Positions 1 through 10,629 of a DNA stretch of 64,000 nt are shown here, piece by piece. The notes beneath the pieces were generated by a model that saw only the letters and a program-made list of their open reading frames with translations, did no database searches and had not been told where the DNA came from. The DNA is from Paraburkholderia sp. BCC1886 (GTDB taxonomy: Bacteria > Pseudomonadota > Gammaproteobacteria > Burkholderiales > Burkholderiaceae). Numbering within the stretch: the first letter of the stretch is position 1; the number at the start of each line of letters is the position of its first letter. Location: contig NZ_CAAJGK010000052.1 in assembly GCF_900996245.1 (NCBI RefSeq), forward strand, positions 186,001-250,000, written 5' to 3'. A program made the position numbers and the translations under genes.

Positions 1-237
1 GTGGTGTTCTTCAGCCGCGCGCACCGGCTTGCGCTGGTCGGCGACGTGCTGTTCGCCGGCTCCATCGGCCGCACGGATTTCCCGCGCGGCAATCACGCGG
101 ATCTGGTGCGCTCGATCCGCGAAAAACTCTGGCCGCTCGGCGACGACGTCACCTTCGTTCCGGGTCACGGGCCGACTTCCACGTTCGGCGCCGAGCGCCG
201 CAGCAATCCCTACGTCGCAGATGGAGTCGAGGCATGA
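1..237 (+). CDS. MBL-fold metallo-hydrolase (glyoxalase II-like), 3' part
   Basis: Only the C-terminal 78 codons lie in the window; the reading frame is open to the left edge. They carry the last two metal-binding motifs of the metallo-beta-lactamase fold: an Asp in GDVLFAGSIGRTD (residue 15 of the visible part) and a His in PGHGP (residue 56). The GRTDFPRG stretch is typical of the hydroxyacylglutathione hydrolase-like subgroup, which hydrolyses thioesters with a dinuclear metal centre. The stop codon overlaps the start of the next gene as ATGA, so the two are probably translationally coupled. Substrate cannot be decided from this fragment. Confidence 0.8.
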   Translation: MVFFSRAHRLALVGDVLFAGSIGRTDFPRGNHADLVRSIREKLWPLGDDVTFVPGHGPTSTFGAERRSNPYVADGVEA

Positions 238-875
238 GCAGCGAAATTTTCGTCAGTACCGACGTCGAAGCCGATGGCCCGATTCCCGGCCCGCATTCGA
301 TGCTGAGTTTCGCCTCGGCCGCCTATACGGAAGACAAGCAGCTCATCGCGACGTTTTCGGCGAACCTCGAATTGCTCGACGGCGCCAGCGCGCATCCGGT
401 GCAGGAAGCCTGGTGGAAAACGCAGCCCGAAGCATGGGAAGCGTGCCGCAAAGATCTGCAAGCGCCGCAGGCCGCGTTGACCGCTTACGTCGACTGGGTC
501 GAAGCGCTGCCCGGCAAACCGGTGTTCGTCGCGATGCCGGCCGGCTTCGACTTCACCTACATGTTCTGGTACATGATGCGTTTCGTCGGGCGCTGTCCGT
601 TCTCGTGGTCGGCGCTCGATATCAAGACGCTCGCCTTCGCGATGACCGGCTTGCCGTATCGCAAGAACATCAAGCCGCGCTTTCCGAAGCACTGGTTCGA
701 CGAGCACCCGCATACCCATGTCGCCCTGGACGACGCGATCGAACAGGGCGCGCTGTTCTGCAACATGCTGAAAGATCTGCGCGCAATGCAGGCCGTCAAC
801 GAAACCGCACGATCGGCTAGTGAGACGGAGCGCGACCTCACAGGACAAAACACTACTCAGAAACCAACAAAGTAG
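234..875 (+). CDS. DEDDh-type 3'-5' exonuclease domain protein
   Basis: A 213-residue protein with the layout of the DnaQ/RNase T superfamily: ExoI motif with D10 and E12 (STDVEADG), ExoII Asp in AGFDFTY (D106) and ExoIII HVALDDA (H162 and D166/D167). These acidic residues would bind two divalent metals for hydrolytic removal of 3' nucleotides. It is a stand-alone cytosolic exonuclease with no polymerase or extra domain; the last 30 residues are polar and probably disordered. The ATG overlaps the stop of the hydrolase upstream by 4 bases. The nucleic-acid substrate is unknown. Confidence 0.75.
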   Translation: MSSEIFVSTDVEADGPIPGPHSMLSFASAAYTEDKQLIATFSANLELLDGASAHPVQEAWWKTQPEAWEACRKDLQAPQAALTAYVDWVEALPGKPVFVAMPAGFDFTYMFWYMMRFVGRCPFSWSALDIKTLAFAMTGLPYRKNIKPRFPKHWFDEHPHTHVALDDAIEQGALFCNMLKDLRAMQAVNETARSASETERDLTGQNTTQKPTK

Positions 876-965
876 GCAATCTACCTCCGCGAAGCCGTTT
901 TACATTGCGTTTCGTTTTCGGCCCCTCTACCATGCGTTGATACGGCGACGCAAACGGAGGCGCAG

Positions 966-1424
966 TTGACACTCGATACGTTCTCTCAAAAAATCCTGCG
1001 CCTGCTGCAGCTCGACGCACGCCGTTCCGTTCAGGAAATTTCCGACCAGGTCGGCTTGTCGAGTACGCCGTGCTGGCGACGCATCAAGGACATGGAACAG
1101 TCGGGCGTGATTCAGCGCTACACGGCGCTGCTCGATCGGGAAAAGCTGGGGCTGCATGTGTGCGCACTGGCGCATATCCATCTCACGCGCCACACCGAAG
1201 GCGGAGTCGAACAGTTCGAACGGGAAATCGCCACCTGCCCGGAGGTGACCGAGTGCTACAGCACGACCGGCGAATCGGATTACATCCTCAAGATCGTCGC
1301 GCCGGACATCAAGGCGTACGACAGTTTTCTCCACGAGCGCATCTTCAAGATTCCCGCCGTTGCACAAGTGCGTACGAGCGTCGTGCTGCGCGAAATCAAG
1401 TTCGATACACAATTGCCGTTGTGA
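966..1424 (+). CDS. Lrp/AsnC family transcriptional regulator
   Basis: 152 residues with an N-terminal winged helix-turn-helix (roughly residues 18-45, including VQEISDQVGLSSTPCWRRI) and a C-terminal RAM domain (about 70-145) that in this family binds amino acids and drives oligomerisation. The start is a TTG preceded at good spacing by GGAGG (956-960); no ATG gives a complete HTH. It follows the exonuclease gene by 90 bases and looks monocistronic. The target genes are not evident from context; the divergent or adjacent amino-acid gene often seen with Lrp proteins is missing here. Confidence 0.88.
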   Translation: MTLDTFSQKILRLLQLDARRSVQEISDQVGLSSTPCWRRIKDMEQSGVIQRYTALLDREKLGLHVCALAHIHLTRHTEGGVEQFEREIATCPEVTECYSTTGESDYILKIVAPDIKAYDSFLHERIFKIPAVAQVRTSVVLREIKFDTQLPL

Positions 1425-1457
1425 TGGTTCGCGTGATGCAAAAGCGGGGGCGTCGGT

Positions 1458-2669
1458 TCAGGCTGGGCCGGCTTTGCTAGTCGTCGTTGCGTGATCTTCC
1501 TGTGGCGCGGCCCGCGTAGTATCCACTGTCGGGACGAGCTCGACCGCCTGCCGCCAATCGATACGATGCGCGCCCAGACGACGCTTGAGCGCGGCTACAT
1601 CCAGACTCCTCAGCGTGTGGCCATCCGTCGCGGGCAGCACCACCTCCACGTCGAGACCCGTGCTCAGATAATGAATGTCCACCGCCATCGCCTTCAGGCC
1701 GGTCGGAGCAAGCGCCGCATCGACCTCTTCCAGCACCCGTTCGCGGCCGGGTAGATCGACCGGCGGTTGCGCCACCAGGTCGTTCTCGGGATCGACATGA
1801 ATGAGCGCGTCGATCACGCGGCTGTCGGTCATGACCCGCAAGCGCGCCGCCTCGGCGATGTAGTGTCCCTCCGAAACCGAGATACGCGGATCGACCAGGA
1901 TGTGCGCGTCGACCAACGCGAAATCGCCGGTCTTGCGGGTGCGCATTTCGTGCACGTCGCGCACGCCCGGCGTCGCCAGTAGAAGCGTGCGTACGTCGGC
2001 CGCGGTTGCGTCGTCGAGCGCGCGATCCGACAGATCCTGCAACGCGTCCCAACCGAAGGTCCAACCCATGCGGGCGACCATGAAACCGACGATGGCTGCG
2101 GCGATCGGGTCGAGCAGCCGCACGCCCGCGAGACTCCCGACGATACCCAGCGCCACCACCAGCGACGACGCCGCATCGGAACGCGCATGCCATGCATTGG
2201 CGATCAACAGCGCGGAACGCACGCGTTGCGCGCCGCGCAGCATGTACCGGAACAGACTTTCTTTAGAAATCAGAACGAGCACGGCGACAAACAGCGCGCT
2301 CAAATGGACTGGCGGAATACTTTGAAGATCGGCAAGCCGGATTCCCGCCCGCCACAACATACCGACACCAACCGCAATCAGAAGCGCGCCTAAAAATAAT
2401 GAAGCGACTGTTTCATAACGGCTATGGCCGTAATTGTGATCCGCGTCGGGCTTCGCGCCGCTGTGCCGATTGGCGACGAGTACCACAAAATCGGATACGA
2501 GATCGGCCAGCGAATGGACGCCGTCCGCAACAAGAGCCTGCGAATGCGCGAAAAGTCCTATCCCGATTTGCAGAAACATCAAAACAGTATTGAGCACGAT
2601 ACTGACGAACGTACTCTGGCGCGCAACGCGATGTTTCTCGGCGGACTGGAGTGCGGCGGCAGAAGACAT
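1458..2669 (-). CDS. Cation diffusion facilitator (CDF) metal exporter
   Basis: A six-helix CDF transporter with a C-terminal cytoplasmic domain. The metal-site motifs are visible: HSLADLVSD in TM2 and HARSDAASS in TM5, with the HNYGHSRYE loop characteristic of the family. CDF proteins export Zn, Fe, Mn or Co by proton antiport across the inner membrane. The C-terminal part beyond residue 200 has a ferredoxin-like fold followed by a second similar segment, making it longer (about 403 residues) than the usual 300. Start placed at the ATG at 2669; an in-frame TTG at 2693 would add eight residues. A perfect 16-bp palindrome lies upstream at 2726-2741. Confidence 0.88.
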   Translation of the reverse strand: MSSAAALQSAEKHRVARQSTFVSIVLNTVLMFLQIGIGLFAHSQALVADGVHSLADLVSDFVVLVANRHSGAKPDADHNYGHSRYETVASLFLGALLIAVGVGMLWRAGIRLADLQSIPPVHLSALFVAVLVLISKESLFRYMLRGAQRVRSALLIANAWHARSDAASSLVVALGIVGSLAGVRLLDPIAAAIVGFMVARMGWTFGWDALQDLSDRALDDATAADVRTLLLATPGVRDVHEMRTRKTGDFALVDAHILVDPRISVSEGHYIAEAARLRVMTDSRVIDALIHVDPENDLVAQPPVDLPGRERVLEEVDAALAPTGLKAMAVDIHYLSTGLDVEVVLPATDGHTLRSLDVAALKRRLGAHRIDWRQAVELVPTVDTTRAAPQEDHATTTSKAGPA

Positions 2670-2725
2670 AGGGAATTTCGCGGAAAAGTTCAATCCCGTA
2701 TTCTACCGGGGCCACCGCACAAGGC

Positions 2726-2741
2726 TTTGGAATATTCCAAA
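2726..2741. promoter_or_regulatory. 16-bp perfect palindrome upstream of the CDF gene, candidate operator
   Basis: TTTGGAATATTCCAAA reads identically on both strands and sits 57 bp upstream of the CDF start in an AT-rich gap (2670-2840). Position and symmetry fit a repressor operator for a dimeric metal- or redox-sensing regulator. No matching regulator gene is nearby, so its identity is open. Confidence 0.4.
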
Positions 2742-2840
2742 AAAATCCTTTTAAATCATCCGCTTATCTAAACGAAATGTATTCGTATTCCAATTACACA
2801 ATGAAGATGCGACAAAACTACGTCTTTTTCATGGGCAATA

Positions 2841-2871
2841 AAAAACCGCGACCTGACGGTACGCGGTTTTT
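2841..2871 (-). terminator. Rho-independent terminator of the H-NS-like gene
   Basis: Stem AAAAACCGCG / CGCGGTTTTT with an 11-nt loop, 83 bp past the H-NS-like stop. The A-rich side gives a U-run for minus-strand transcripts, and the T-rich side could also act on the plus strand. Confidence 0.75.
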
Positions 2872-2953
2872 CGACTGACGTTCGATGCGCGGCGAATGTT
2901 GTCGCGCGAGGTTGTCGCGCGAGCGCGTGACGCCTCGACCGGAAGCGGGCCGA

Positions 2954-3256
2954 TTACTTGTCGATCAGGAAGCTGTCGCGGTCGAGGCCGGCGATCCAGC
3001 GCGGCGGCTTGCCACGGCCCGACCACGTGCTGCCGCTATCCGGATCGCGATACTTGGGTGCGACGCCTGCGCGCGGACGAGCGGCTTTAGCGCCCTTCGG
3101 TGCACGGCCACCGCCGAGTTCCGCCAGCGTAATGCCGTAGTCGGCCATTTTCTGCTTGATTTCGTTCAGCACTTCAGCGTATTCGCGGGACTTGGCTTCT
3201 TCGATCTGCTTTTCCAGCTTCTCGCGTTGCGCGAGTAGTTCCTTGTATGACGACAT
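2954..3256 (-). CDS. H-NS family nucleoid-associated protein
   Basis: A 100-residue protein with an N-terminal coiled-coil oligomerisation region (about 1-50, rich in Glu/Lys/Leu) and a C-terminal DNA-binding region YRDPDSGSTWSGRGKPPRW, the AT-hook-like box of beta-proteobacterial H-NS proteins (Bv3F/BpH3 type). Such proteins coat AT-rich DNA and silence acquired genes. The ATG at 3256 is preceded by AAGGGAAACT, a good ribosome binding site; the frame extends seven codons further but without one. The gene is flanked on its 5' side by an AT-rich gap, a plausible site of self-binding. Confidence 0.9.
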   Translation of the reverse strand: MSSYKELLAQREKLEKQIEEAKSREYAEVLNEIKQKMADYGITLAELGGGRAPKGAKAARPRAGVAPKYRDPDSGSTWSGRGKPPRWIAGLDRDSFLIDK

Positions 3257-3652
3257 AGTTTCCCTTGTGGTTTGCATAATGGCTGCCAGTCTGAAGCTAG
3301 CTTGCCGTTTGAAAGTGCAGCTGCATCAGAAATTGAAGGCGAGATTAACACAAATTAGAAAGACTACAAAAGGAACGCCGTCAAATTAATCCCGTTTCAT
3401 TTCAGGAAATTTCCGGAATGCCCGGCCAGACGCCTATTTCTTTCATCGGGATTAATTCCAAACGGCTGAAAAAGCGCAGGTCGATGCAGTAATGAAACGG
3501 TTTATTATCAAAAAATGAAAATTAAGATGAGAATATCGTTAAAACATTTCACGGCATGAGAACTTGATGGCTGAAACACAACTACCCATTGCGGATAAGG
3601 AGGCAACCGCTTTAATGCGATAGTGTGTTTCCGCCGATACAGCAATAAATAC
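3257..3652. other. AT-rich intergenic region
   Basis: About 395 bp without a supportable gene, noticeably richer in A/T than its surroundings (for example around 3331-3370 and 3500-3545). It holds the promoter side of the H-NS-like gene and the 3' end of the PNPOx-like gene. Short reading frames here lack ribosome sites and recognisable composition. Binding by the neighbouring H-NS-like protein is a reasonable guess. Confidence 0.5.
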
Positions 3653-4315
3653 CTAATCGGCGTAGCGTTCGATGCAATCCTCGAGCGCCGCATGCAAGGT
3701 TTCGTTTTCCGGTTGCGCTTCATCGAATGCAAAACGGATTCTCAAGCCACCGCGTTTCAGATCGACGCCGTAGCGGTCGACGCCGAGGACTTCCAGTCCT
3801 TTGGGAAGCGCCGCCTTATCGACATGGCGTTCCAGCAGCGCGCGTTCTTCTTCGAAACCGAGCGGCGGCAATGCATCGAGTTCGGCGCCGTCGAGCCATC
3901 CCATTGCGCCGAACCCGCCGATGTAGCGCAGACGCTCCAGGCGCATCGTCCAGAACGTGAAGTCGCCGAGAACGAGATAGCGCTGCGCGTCGGGGTGATA
4001 GCGCAGATAGCGGTGGACCAACGCCGGGCTCGACTCGACCGGTTCGAAACTGCCTAGCAAGGTGACGCGCTGACCGTTCAACACGTCGCCGTCGGGCGCG
4101 TCGACGACGAGAAAGCCGGCGCGCGAATCGGCGTGCAGATTGTGGGTGTGCTCGGCCAGGCGGCTGACGAGAATCATCGGGCGATGCTGCGGATCCGGCG
4201 CGAACGGCAGCACGGTCGGATAGGGGAAACCGTGCGGCTGTCGCGCGTGCGTGGCCAGCGTGCCGAACGCTGCCGAGTGCAGCAGATGCAGCGGAGCATG
4301 AGCGGGGATGTTCAA
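3653..4315 (-). CDS. Pyridoxamine 5'-phosphate oxidase-like (HugZ/split-barrel) protein
   Basis: 220 residues. An N-terminal split-barrel flavin/heme-binding domain (about 5-130: LLHSAAFGTLATHARQ..., then SRLAEHTHNLHADSRAGFLV) is followed by a DUF2470-like C-terminal domain (about 140-215). This layout is seen in HugZ-type heme-handling proteins and related PNPOx-fold proteins. The start is a TTG at 4315 with AGGAG six bases upstream; the frame is open much further upstream but that part has no family match. It is divergent from the MFS gene, which also uses TTG. Catalysis cannot be assigned; heme or flavin binding is inferred from the fold. Confidence 0.72.
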   Translation of the reverse strand: MNIPAHAPLHLLHSAAFGTLATHARQPHGFPYPTVLPFAPDPQHRPMILVSRLAEHTHNLHADSRAGFLVVDAPDGDVLNGQRVTLLGSFEPVESSPALVHRYLRYHPDAQRYLVLGDFTFWTMRLERLRYIGGFGAMGWLDGAELDALPPLGFEEERALLERHVDKAALPKGLEVLGVDRYGVDLKRGGLRIRFAFDEAQPENETLHAALEDCIERYAD

Positions 4316-4511
4316 TTGAGGCTCCTGGATGGTTGAGCGACGCCGCCCGACAACCGGAGCCACCCGAACGAGCGGGCTGCTGCACGGCTGGCGGCAAGCT
4401 TGCAAGCATAAGGCAGCATGGTTCGATAGAATCGTCGACTCGCTTTCAATTGGCTTAAAACACGTCTGCGCCGCGATTCTCACGCGCGCGCTGCCTCTTC
4501 AAGAGACATTC

Positions 4512-5711
4512 TTGCCCGAAATCGCCACCCTCCCCGCCGCCCACCGCGACCTTTCGTCGACCAGCCGACGGCGCGCCCGCCTCGCCAGCATGGCGATCTT
4601 CTTTATAGCCGGGATGATGTACGCGTCATGGGGCGTTCATGTGCCGACCGTGCGCGACCGGTTCCATCTGAGCCCGGGCATGCTGTCGTTCGCGCTGTTC
4701 GCCGTGGCCGGCGGTTCGATCGCCGCGATGGTCACCAATGCCACGTGGATCGCGCGAGCCGGCTCGCGTCGCGCCTGTCTGGCCGGCGGCCTGGCCATGG
4801 CCGTATGCGCGACGTTGATCCTGATCGTGCCGGCGTTCTGGATGCTGCTGATCGTGCTGTTCTTTTTCGGCGCCGGCATGGCGACGCTCGATGTCGCGAT
4901 GAATGCCGAAGCCAGTGCGGTCGAACAGTTGCTCGGCAGGCCGATCATGTCGTCGCTGCATGGCATGTTCAGTCTGGGCGGGATGGCCGGGGCGGCGGTC
5001 GGCGGCGCGTTGTTGTCGGGTGGTATGGCGCCGGCCGTTCACCTCGCACTCGCTGCCGCGCTGAGTGCGCTGGTGTTGATCGCCGCCAGCCGCTCGGTCC
5101 TGCCGCACGTCGCCCACGCCGATCACCCCGACGCCGCCACGCCGCGCGCTAACCGGTGGCGCTCGCCGGCGCTGTGGGCGCTCGGTGCCATGGCGCTGGT
5201 CGCGCTGATCGCCGAGGGCGCCATGTACGACTGGGCGACGGTCTATATGCGCGACGTCGTGCTGGCGACACCGGCACTGGCGAGTGCTGCGTACGCTGCG
5301 TTCTCTGGCGGTATGGCGGCAGCGCGGTTCGCCGGCGATGCAGTGCGCGCCCGCTTCGGCGCACCGCAACTGGTGATGGCGAGCGCGACACTCGCTTGCG
5401 GCGGGATGGTCTGTGCGCTACTGCTGCCGTATCCCGTGGTCGCGTTGATCGGCTTCACGCTGATGGGTCTCGGCCTCGCCAACATGATGCCGGTGCTGTT
5501 CGCGGCGGCGGCGAACGTCAAGGGGATCCACGCGGCGCAGGGGTTGGCTCATGTCGCGGGTCTCGCGTACTTCGGATTGCTGCTCGGGCCGGTGCTGATC
5601 GGCTCGGTGGCGCAGGTGACGACGTTGCCAATCGGGCTGTCGGTGGTCGCCTTGTGTGCGGCGTTGCTGGCTGTGGCCGGGCCGAAGGTTCTGCGGCGTT
5701 TGAAGATCTGA
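4512..5711 (+). CDS. MFS transporter (YbjJ-like)
   Basis: About 399 residues with twelve hydrophobic segments. The N-terminal half keeps family features such as GMMYASWGVHVPTVRDRFHL and FGAGMATLDVAMNAEA, resembling the YbjJ/inner-membrane MFS group. Substrate unknown. The start is taken as TTG 4512 (after AAGAGACATTC); the frame is open back to 4329 but the added residues are not membrane-like and overlap the divergent promoter region. Lies head-to-head with the PNPOx-like gene, with about 200 bp shared upstream region. Confidence 0.82.
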   Translation: MPEIATLPAAHRDLSSTSRRRARLASMAIFFIAGMMYASWGVHVPTVRDRFHLSPGMLSFALFAVAGGSIAAMVTNATWIARAGSRRACLAGGLAMAVCATLILIVPAFWMLLIVLFFFGAGMATLDVAMNAEASAVEQLLGRPIMSSLHGMFSLGGMAGAAVGGALLSGGMAPAVHLALAAALSALVLIAASRSVLPHVAHADHPDAATPRANRWRSPALWALGAMALVALIAEGAMYDWATVYMRDVVLATPALASAAYAAFSGGMAAARFAGDAVRARFGAPQLVMASATLACGGMVCALLLPYPVVALIGFTLMGLGLANMMPVLFAAAANVKGIHAAQGLAHVAGLAYFGLLLGPVLIGSVAQVTTLPIGLSVVALCAALLAVAGPKVLRRLKI

Positions 5712-5912
5712 TGCGAAAGCGCATACGCGCTACGTTTGCGGATAATGGGGCCGGCCGAAATACGGTCGTCTTACGTTACGTTACGCACGCTTCGCGCACT
5801 GTGGTGTTCCGAGCCACATGGGGCTTGAACATGCGTGGACGGCGATTTTTGGTTAATCGTAACCACATGATTTATAAGATATTTTATGCGCTGATTCGAC
5901 GCCAGATCAAAA

Positions 5913-5928
5913 TGGCATAGGCCTTGCA
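5913..5928 (+). promoter_or_regulatory. Candidate sigma-54 (RpoN) promoter of the Thr-Pro lipoprotein
   Basis: TGGCATAGGCCTTGCA matches the -24/-12 consensus (TGGCAC-N5-TTGCA) with exact spacing between the GG and GC elements. Predicted transcription start is near 5940, giving a 30-nt leader before the GGGGAG ribosome site and ATG at 5970. The surrounding 5712-5969 gap contains no gene. Confidence 0.6.
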
Positions 5929-5969
5929 GTTAGCTCCCCGGCCATTATCAATTTACGGGGGAGCACATC

Positions 5970-8159
<2,190 letters not shown>

Positions 8160-8224
8160 AAGGAGAAGTAGGAGAACAGCAGGCAATAAAAACGGCGCGA
8201 GGAATAAGCGCCGAAAAGGGAGCA

Positions 8225-8260
8225 ACGGCGAACCGGGTCAAACCGGTTCGCCGTTTTTTT
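8225..8260 (+). terminator. Rho-independent terminator of the Thr-Pro lipoprotein
   Basis: Perfect 12-bp stem ACGGCGAACCGG / CCGGTTCGCCGT with a six-base loop, followed by seven T residues. It lies 65 bp past the stop codon. Confidence 0.92.
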
Positions 8261-8301
8261 ATCCGAAGAAGTAAGCGCCCTCAACCACTACCCCACCCCC
8301 A

Positions 8302-9318
8302 TCACAACTCATGATACGTAGCGTAATTCGATGAAAAGTCATTACGCTCGAGGAAGTTAGTGAACGTCATCGTCACCGACGCATCCAGTCCTTCGACGTA
8401 ATGCCACCAACCTATCGGCAGAAACAGCAACTCGCCCGGCGCAAGCGTGCATTCCACCAGTTGCGCATTCTCCATCGAAGGAAAGCGCGCGTAATCGATC
8501 GCGCTGCCATCCACCTCCGAATAACAATGCAGGTTGTTCGCCATATGCGGCGTGTCGGAGAGCGGCACGAGCTTGATCCGCTTGCGACCGATCACCTGCG
8601 CCATGAAGTTATTGGTCAGATCGTGATGAAACGGTGTCTTCGTTCCTGCCGGTCCCATCCAGAAGAACCCGGTATCGGGCGAACTGCCGTCGAGATACTC
8701 GCCGATCGTCGGCGCATCGGCCCATAACTCGGCCAGCGCCGAGCGATTATGCGAAGTGTTGTTGGCCGTCATGTAGAAGTCGTTCGTCGACCCGCTTTGC
8801 GCGACGAGATCGACGTAATCGGCGAAGCGCATCATGCGCTTGTGCTTCGGCTGATTGATCTCATAGTTCGCGTCCGAATCGCGGCCGAACTGCACTTCCA
8901 CCTGGCAGTCGCCGCAACGCTCGCGAAAGTACTCGAAACTCCATTGCGTGCGCGCCGGCCAGAAATCGAACGCGCCGGTAATGATCACCGGCCGGTTCTG
9001 GAAGTAATACTGCTCGAAGAATTCGTCGCGCGATAACCGTTCGCGCCGCTCGATCTCACCACCCGTCGCGCGCATACGGTTCAGCGTGCCATACACGGAC
9101 AGGATCCACTCGCGCTTGCGCAAACGATTGCGCAAGCGCGTGGCGCCATGAAAATACGGACTCGCGAGCACGGCTTCGATTTCACGCGTGGCTTCGACGG
9201 TATCGAAACCATGTCCGACGAGCGCGCCATGCAAAGCCGGCGGCGGCGCGTCGAGCAGCAGATTTTCGGCAATCCAGCGGCGCCAGCCGTCATCGATTGA
9301 ACGGATTGTCGTGGTCAT
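8302..9318 (-). CDS. JmjC-like cupin (Cupin_8) Fe(II)/2-oxoglutarate dioxygenase
   Basis: 338 residues. The C-terminal half is a cupin_8/JmjC barrel: an HxD iron motif in PFHHDLTNN (H231, D233), the distal iron His in GWWHYVEGL (H306) and a Lys/Asn-rich 2-oxoglutarate pocket. The N-terminal about 100 residues are helical and carry no known domain. Such bacterial enzymes hydroxylate proteins, tRNA or small molecules; the substrate is not evident. The start at 9318 is preceded by GGGGGAGAACATC; the longer frame has no second site. The gene is convergent with the lipoprotein gene and appears monocistronic. Confidence 0.82.
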   Translation of the reverse strand: MTTTIRSIDDGWRRWIAENLLLDAPPPALHGALVGHGFDTVEATREIEAVLASPYFHGATRLRNRLRKREWILSVYGTLNRMRATGGEIERRERLSRDEFFEQYYFQNRPVIITGAFDFWPARTQWSFEYFRERCGDCQVEVQFGRDSDANYEINQPKHKRMMRFADYVDLVAQSGSTNDFYMTANNTSHNRSALAELWADAPTIGEYLDGSSPDTGFFWMGPAGTKTPFHHDLTNNFMAQVIGRKRIKLVPLSDTPHMANNLHCYSEVDGSAIDYARFPSMENAQLVECTLAPGELLFLPIGWWHYVEGLDASVTMTFTNFLERNDFSSNYATYHEL

Positions 9319-9400
9319 GATGTTCTCCCCCATAGGTGTTCTTCGACACATCGGCTCGCGCGTGCAACCCGGCCTCGCTGCACGCGCGGAGTTCAGAAAG

Positions 9401-9437
9401 AAAAAAGGCACGCGAGCCCGAAAGCGCGCGTGCCTTT
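9401..9437 (-). terminator. Rho-independent terminator of the branched-chain amino acid binding protein gene
   Basis: Stem AAAGGCACGCG / CGCGTGCCTTT, followed on the minus strand by a T-run (complement of A residues at 9401-9406). It lies about 47 bp past the stop at 9484. Confidence 0.85.
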
Positions 9438-9483
9438 ATCGTCGCATGAAGACGGTCATTCGCCATCTTCATACACGAGGTTT

Positions 9484-10629
9484 TTACATCTTCACTACGT
9501 CGAGCAGCGTCTTCTTGCCCGACTTGTAGTTGTACAGCGAGATCACGCCGTGTTGAAGGTCGCCCTTCGAGTCGAACGTGGTTTCGCCGATCACACCCTT
9601 GTAGTCCGTTGCCGGCATTGCTGCCAGGATCTTTGCCGGATCTGCCGAGTTAGCACGCTTCATGGCGTCGACGATGATGTACACAGCGTCATACGTGAAC
9701 GGAGCGTAAATCTGGATCGGCTGACCGAAACGCTTCTGATACTTGGCGAGGAACGCTGCACCGCCAGCCATCTTCTCGAGCGCCATACCGGCTTCCGAGC
9801 AGACGATGTTGTCGGTTGCGTCGCCAGCCAGGTCCGACAGCTTGTCGGTACACACGCCGTCGCCGGCCAGCACCTTCGCGCGCAGGCCGAGTTGCTTGGC
9901 TTGCTTGGCGAACGGGCCACCGGTTGCATCCATACCGCCGTACATGATCGCGTCCGGGTTTTCGCCCTTGATCTTCGTCAGAATCGCGCGGAAGTCGACA
10001 GCCTTGTCGTTGGTCGCGTCATGCGACACCACGTTCAGGCCCAGCGACTTGGCGGTCTTTTCGAATTCGTTGGCGAGACCTTGACCGTAAGCGGTCGAGT
10101 CGTCGACGATCGCGACGCTCTTCACTTTCAGACCCTTGGCTGCGTAGTTAGCCAGCGCCGGACCTTGTTGCGCATCGGTCGCAACGACGCGGTACGTCGT
10201 CTTGAAACCTTGTTGCGTGTAAGCCGGGTTCGTTGCCGACGGCGAGATCTGAACGATGCCAGCATCGCTATAGATCTTCGAAGCCGGGATCGACGTACCC
10301 GAGTTCAAGTGACCGACCACTGCCACCACCTTGTCGTCGACCAGTTTCTGCGCGACTTGCGTAGCGGTACGCGGGTCGGCTGCATCGTCTTGTGCGTCGA
10401 GTTGCAGCGTGATTTTCTGGCCGCCGATCGTCAGGCCCTTGGCGTTGATTTCTTCAACTGCCAGGCGCGCGCCGTTTTCGTTGTCTTTACCCAGGTGAGC
10501 GATACCGCCAGTCAACGGTGCAACGTGGCCGATCTTGACGACCTCGTCAGCTACCGCGGATGTTGCCAGCGAGGCGAACAGCATGGCCGCAGCGCTGATC
10601 GGCAACAGCTTTTGAATCTTGATGTTCAT
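9484..10629 (-). CDS. livJ: Branched-chain amino acid ABC transporter substrate-binding protein
   Basis: 381 residues with a Sec signal peptide (KLLPISAAAMLFASLATSAVADE) and the periplasmic type-I binding fold of LivJ/LivK (KIGHVAPLTGGIAHLGKDNE, later VVGHLNSGTSIPASKIY and TYDAVYIIVDAM). It should bind leucine, isoleucine or valine in the periplasm and deliver it to a LivHMGF permease. No permease genes are adjacent, so it must partner with components encoded elsewhere. The ATG at 10629 follows GGAGACTTAC. A strong terminator lies downstream and a 430-bp gene-free region upstream, so it is a single-gene unit. Confidence 0.9.
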   Translation of the reverse strand: MNIKIQKLLPISAAAMLFASLATSAVADEVVKIGHVAPLTGGIAHLGKDNENGARLAVEEINAKGLTIGGQKITLQLDAQDDAADPRTATQVAQKLVDDKVVAVVGHLNSGTSIPASKIYSDAGIVQISPSATNPAYTQQGFKTTYRVVATDAQQGPALANYAAKGLKVKSVAIVDDSTAYGQGLANEFEKTAKSLGLNVVSHDATNDKAVDFRAILTKIKGENPDAIMYGGMDATGGPFAKQAKQLGLRAKVLAGDGVCTDKLSDLAGDATDNIVCSEAGMALEKMAGGAAFLAKYQKRFGQPIQIYAPFTYDAVYIIVDAMKRANSADPAKILAAMPATDYKGVIGETTFDSKGDLQHGVISLYNYKSGKKTLLDVVKM

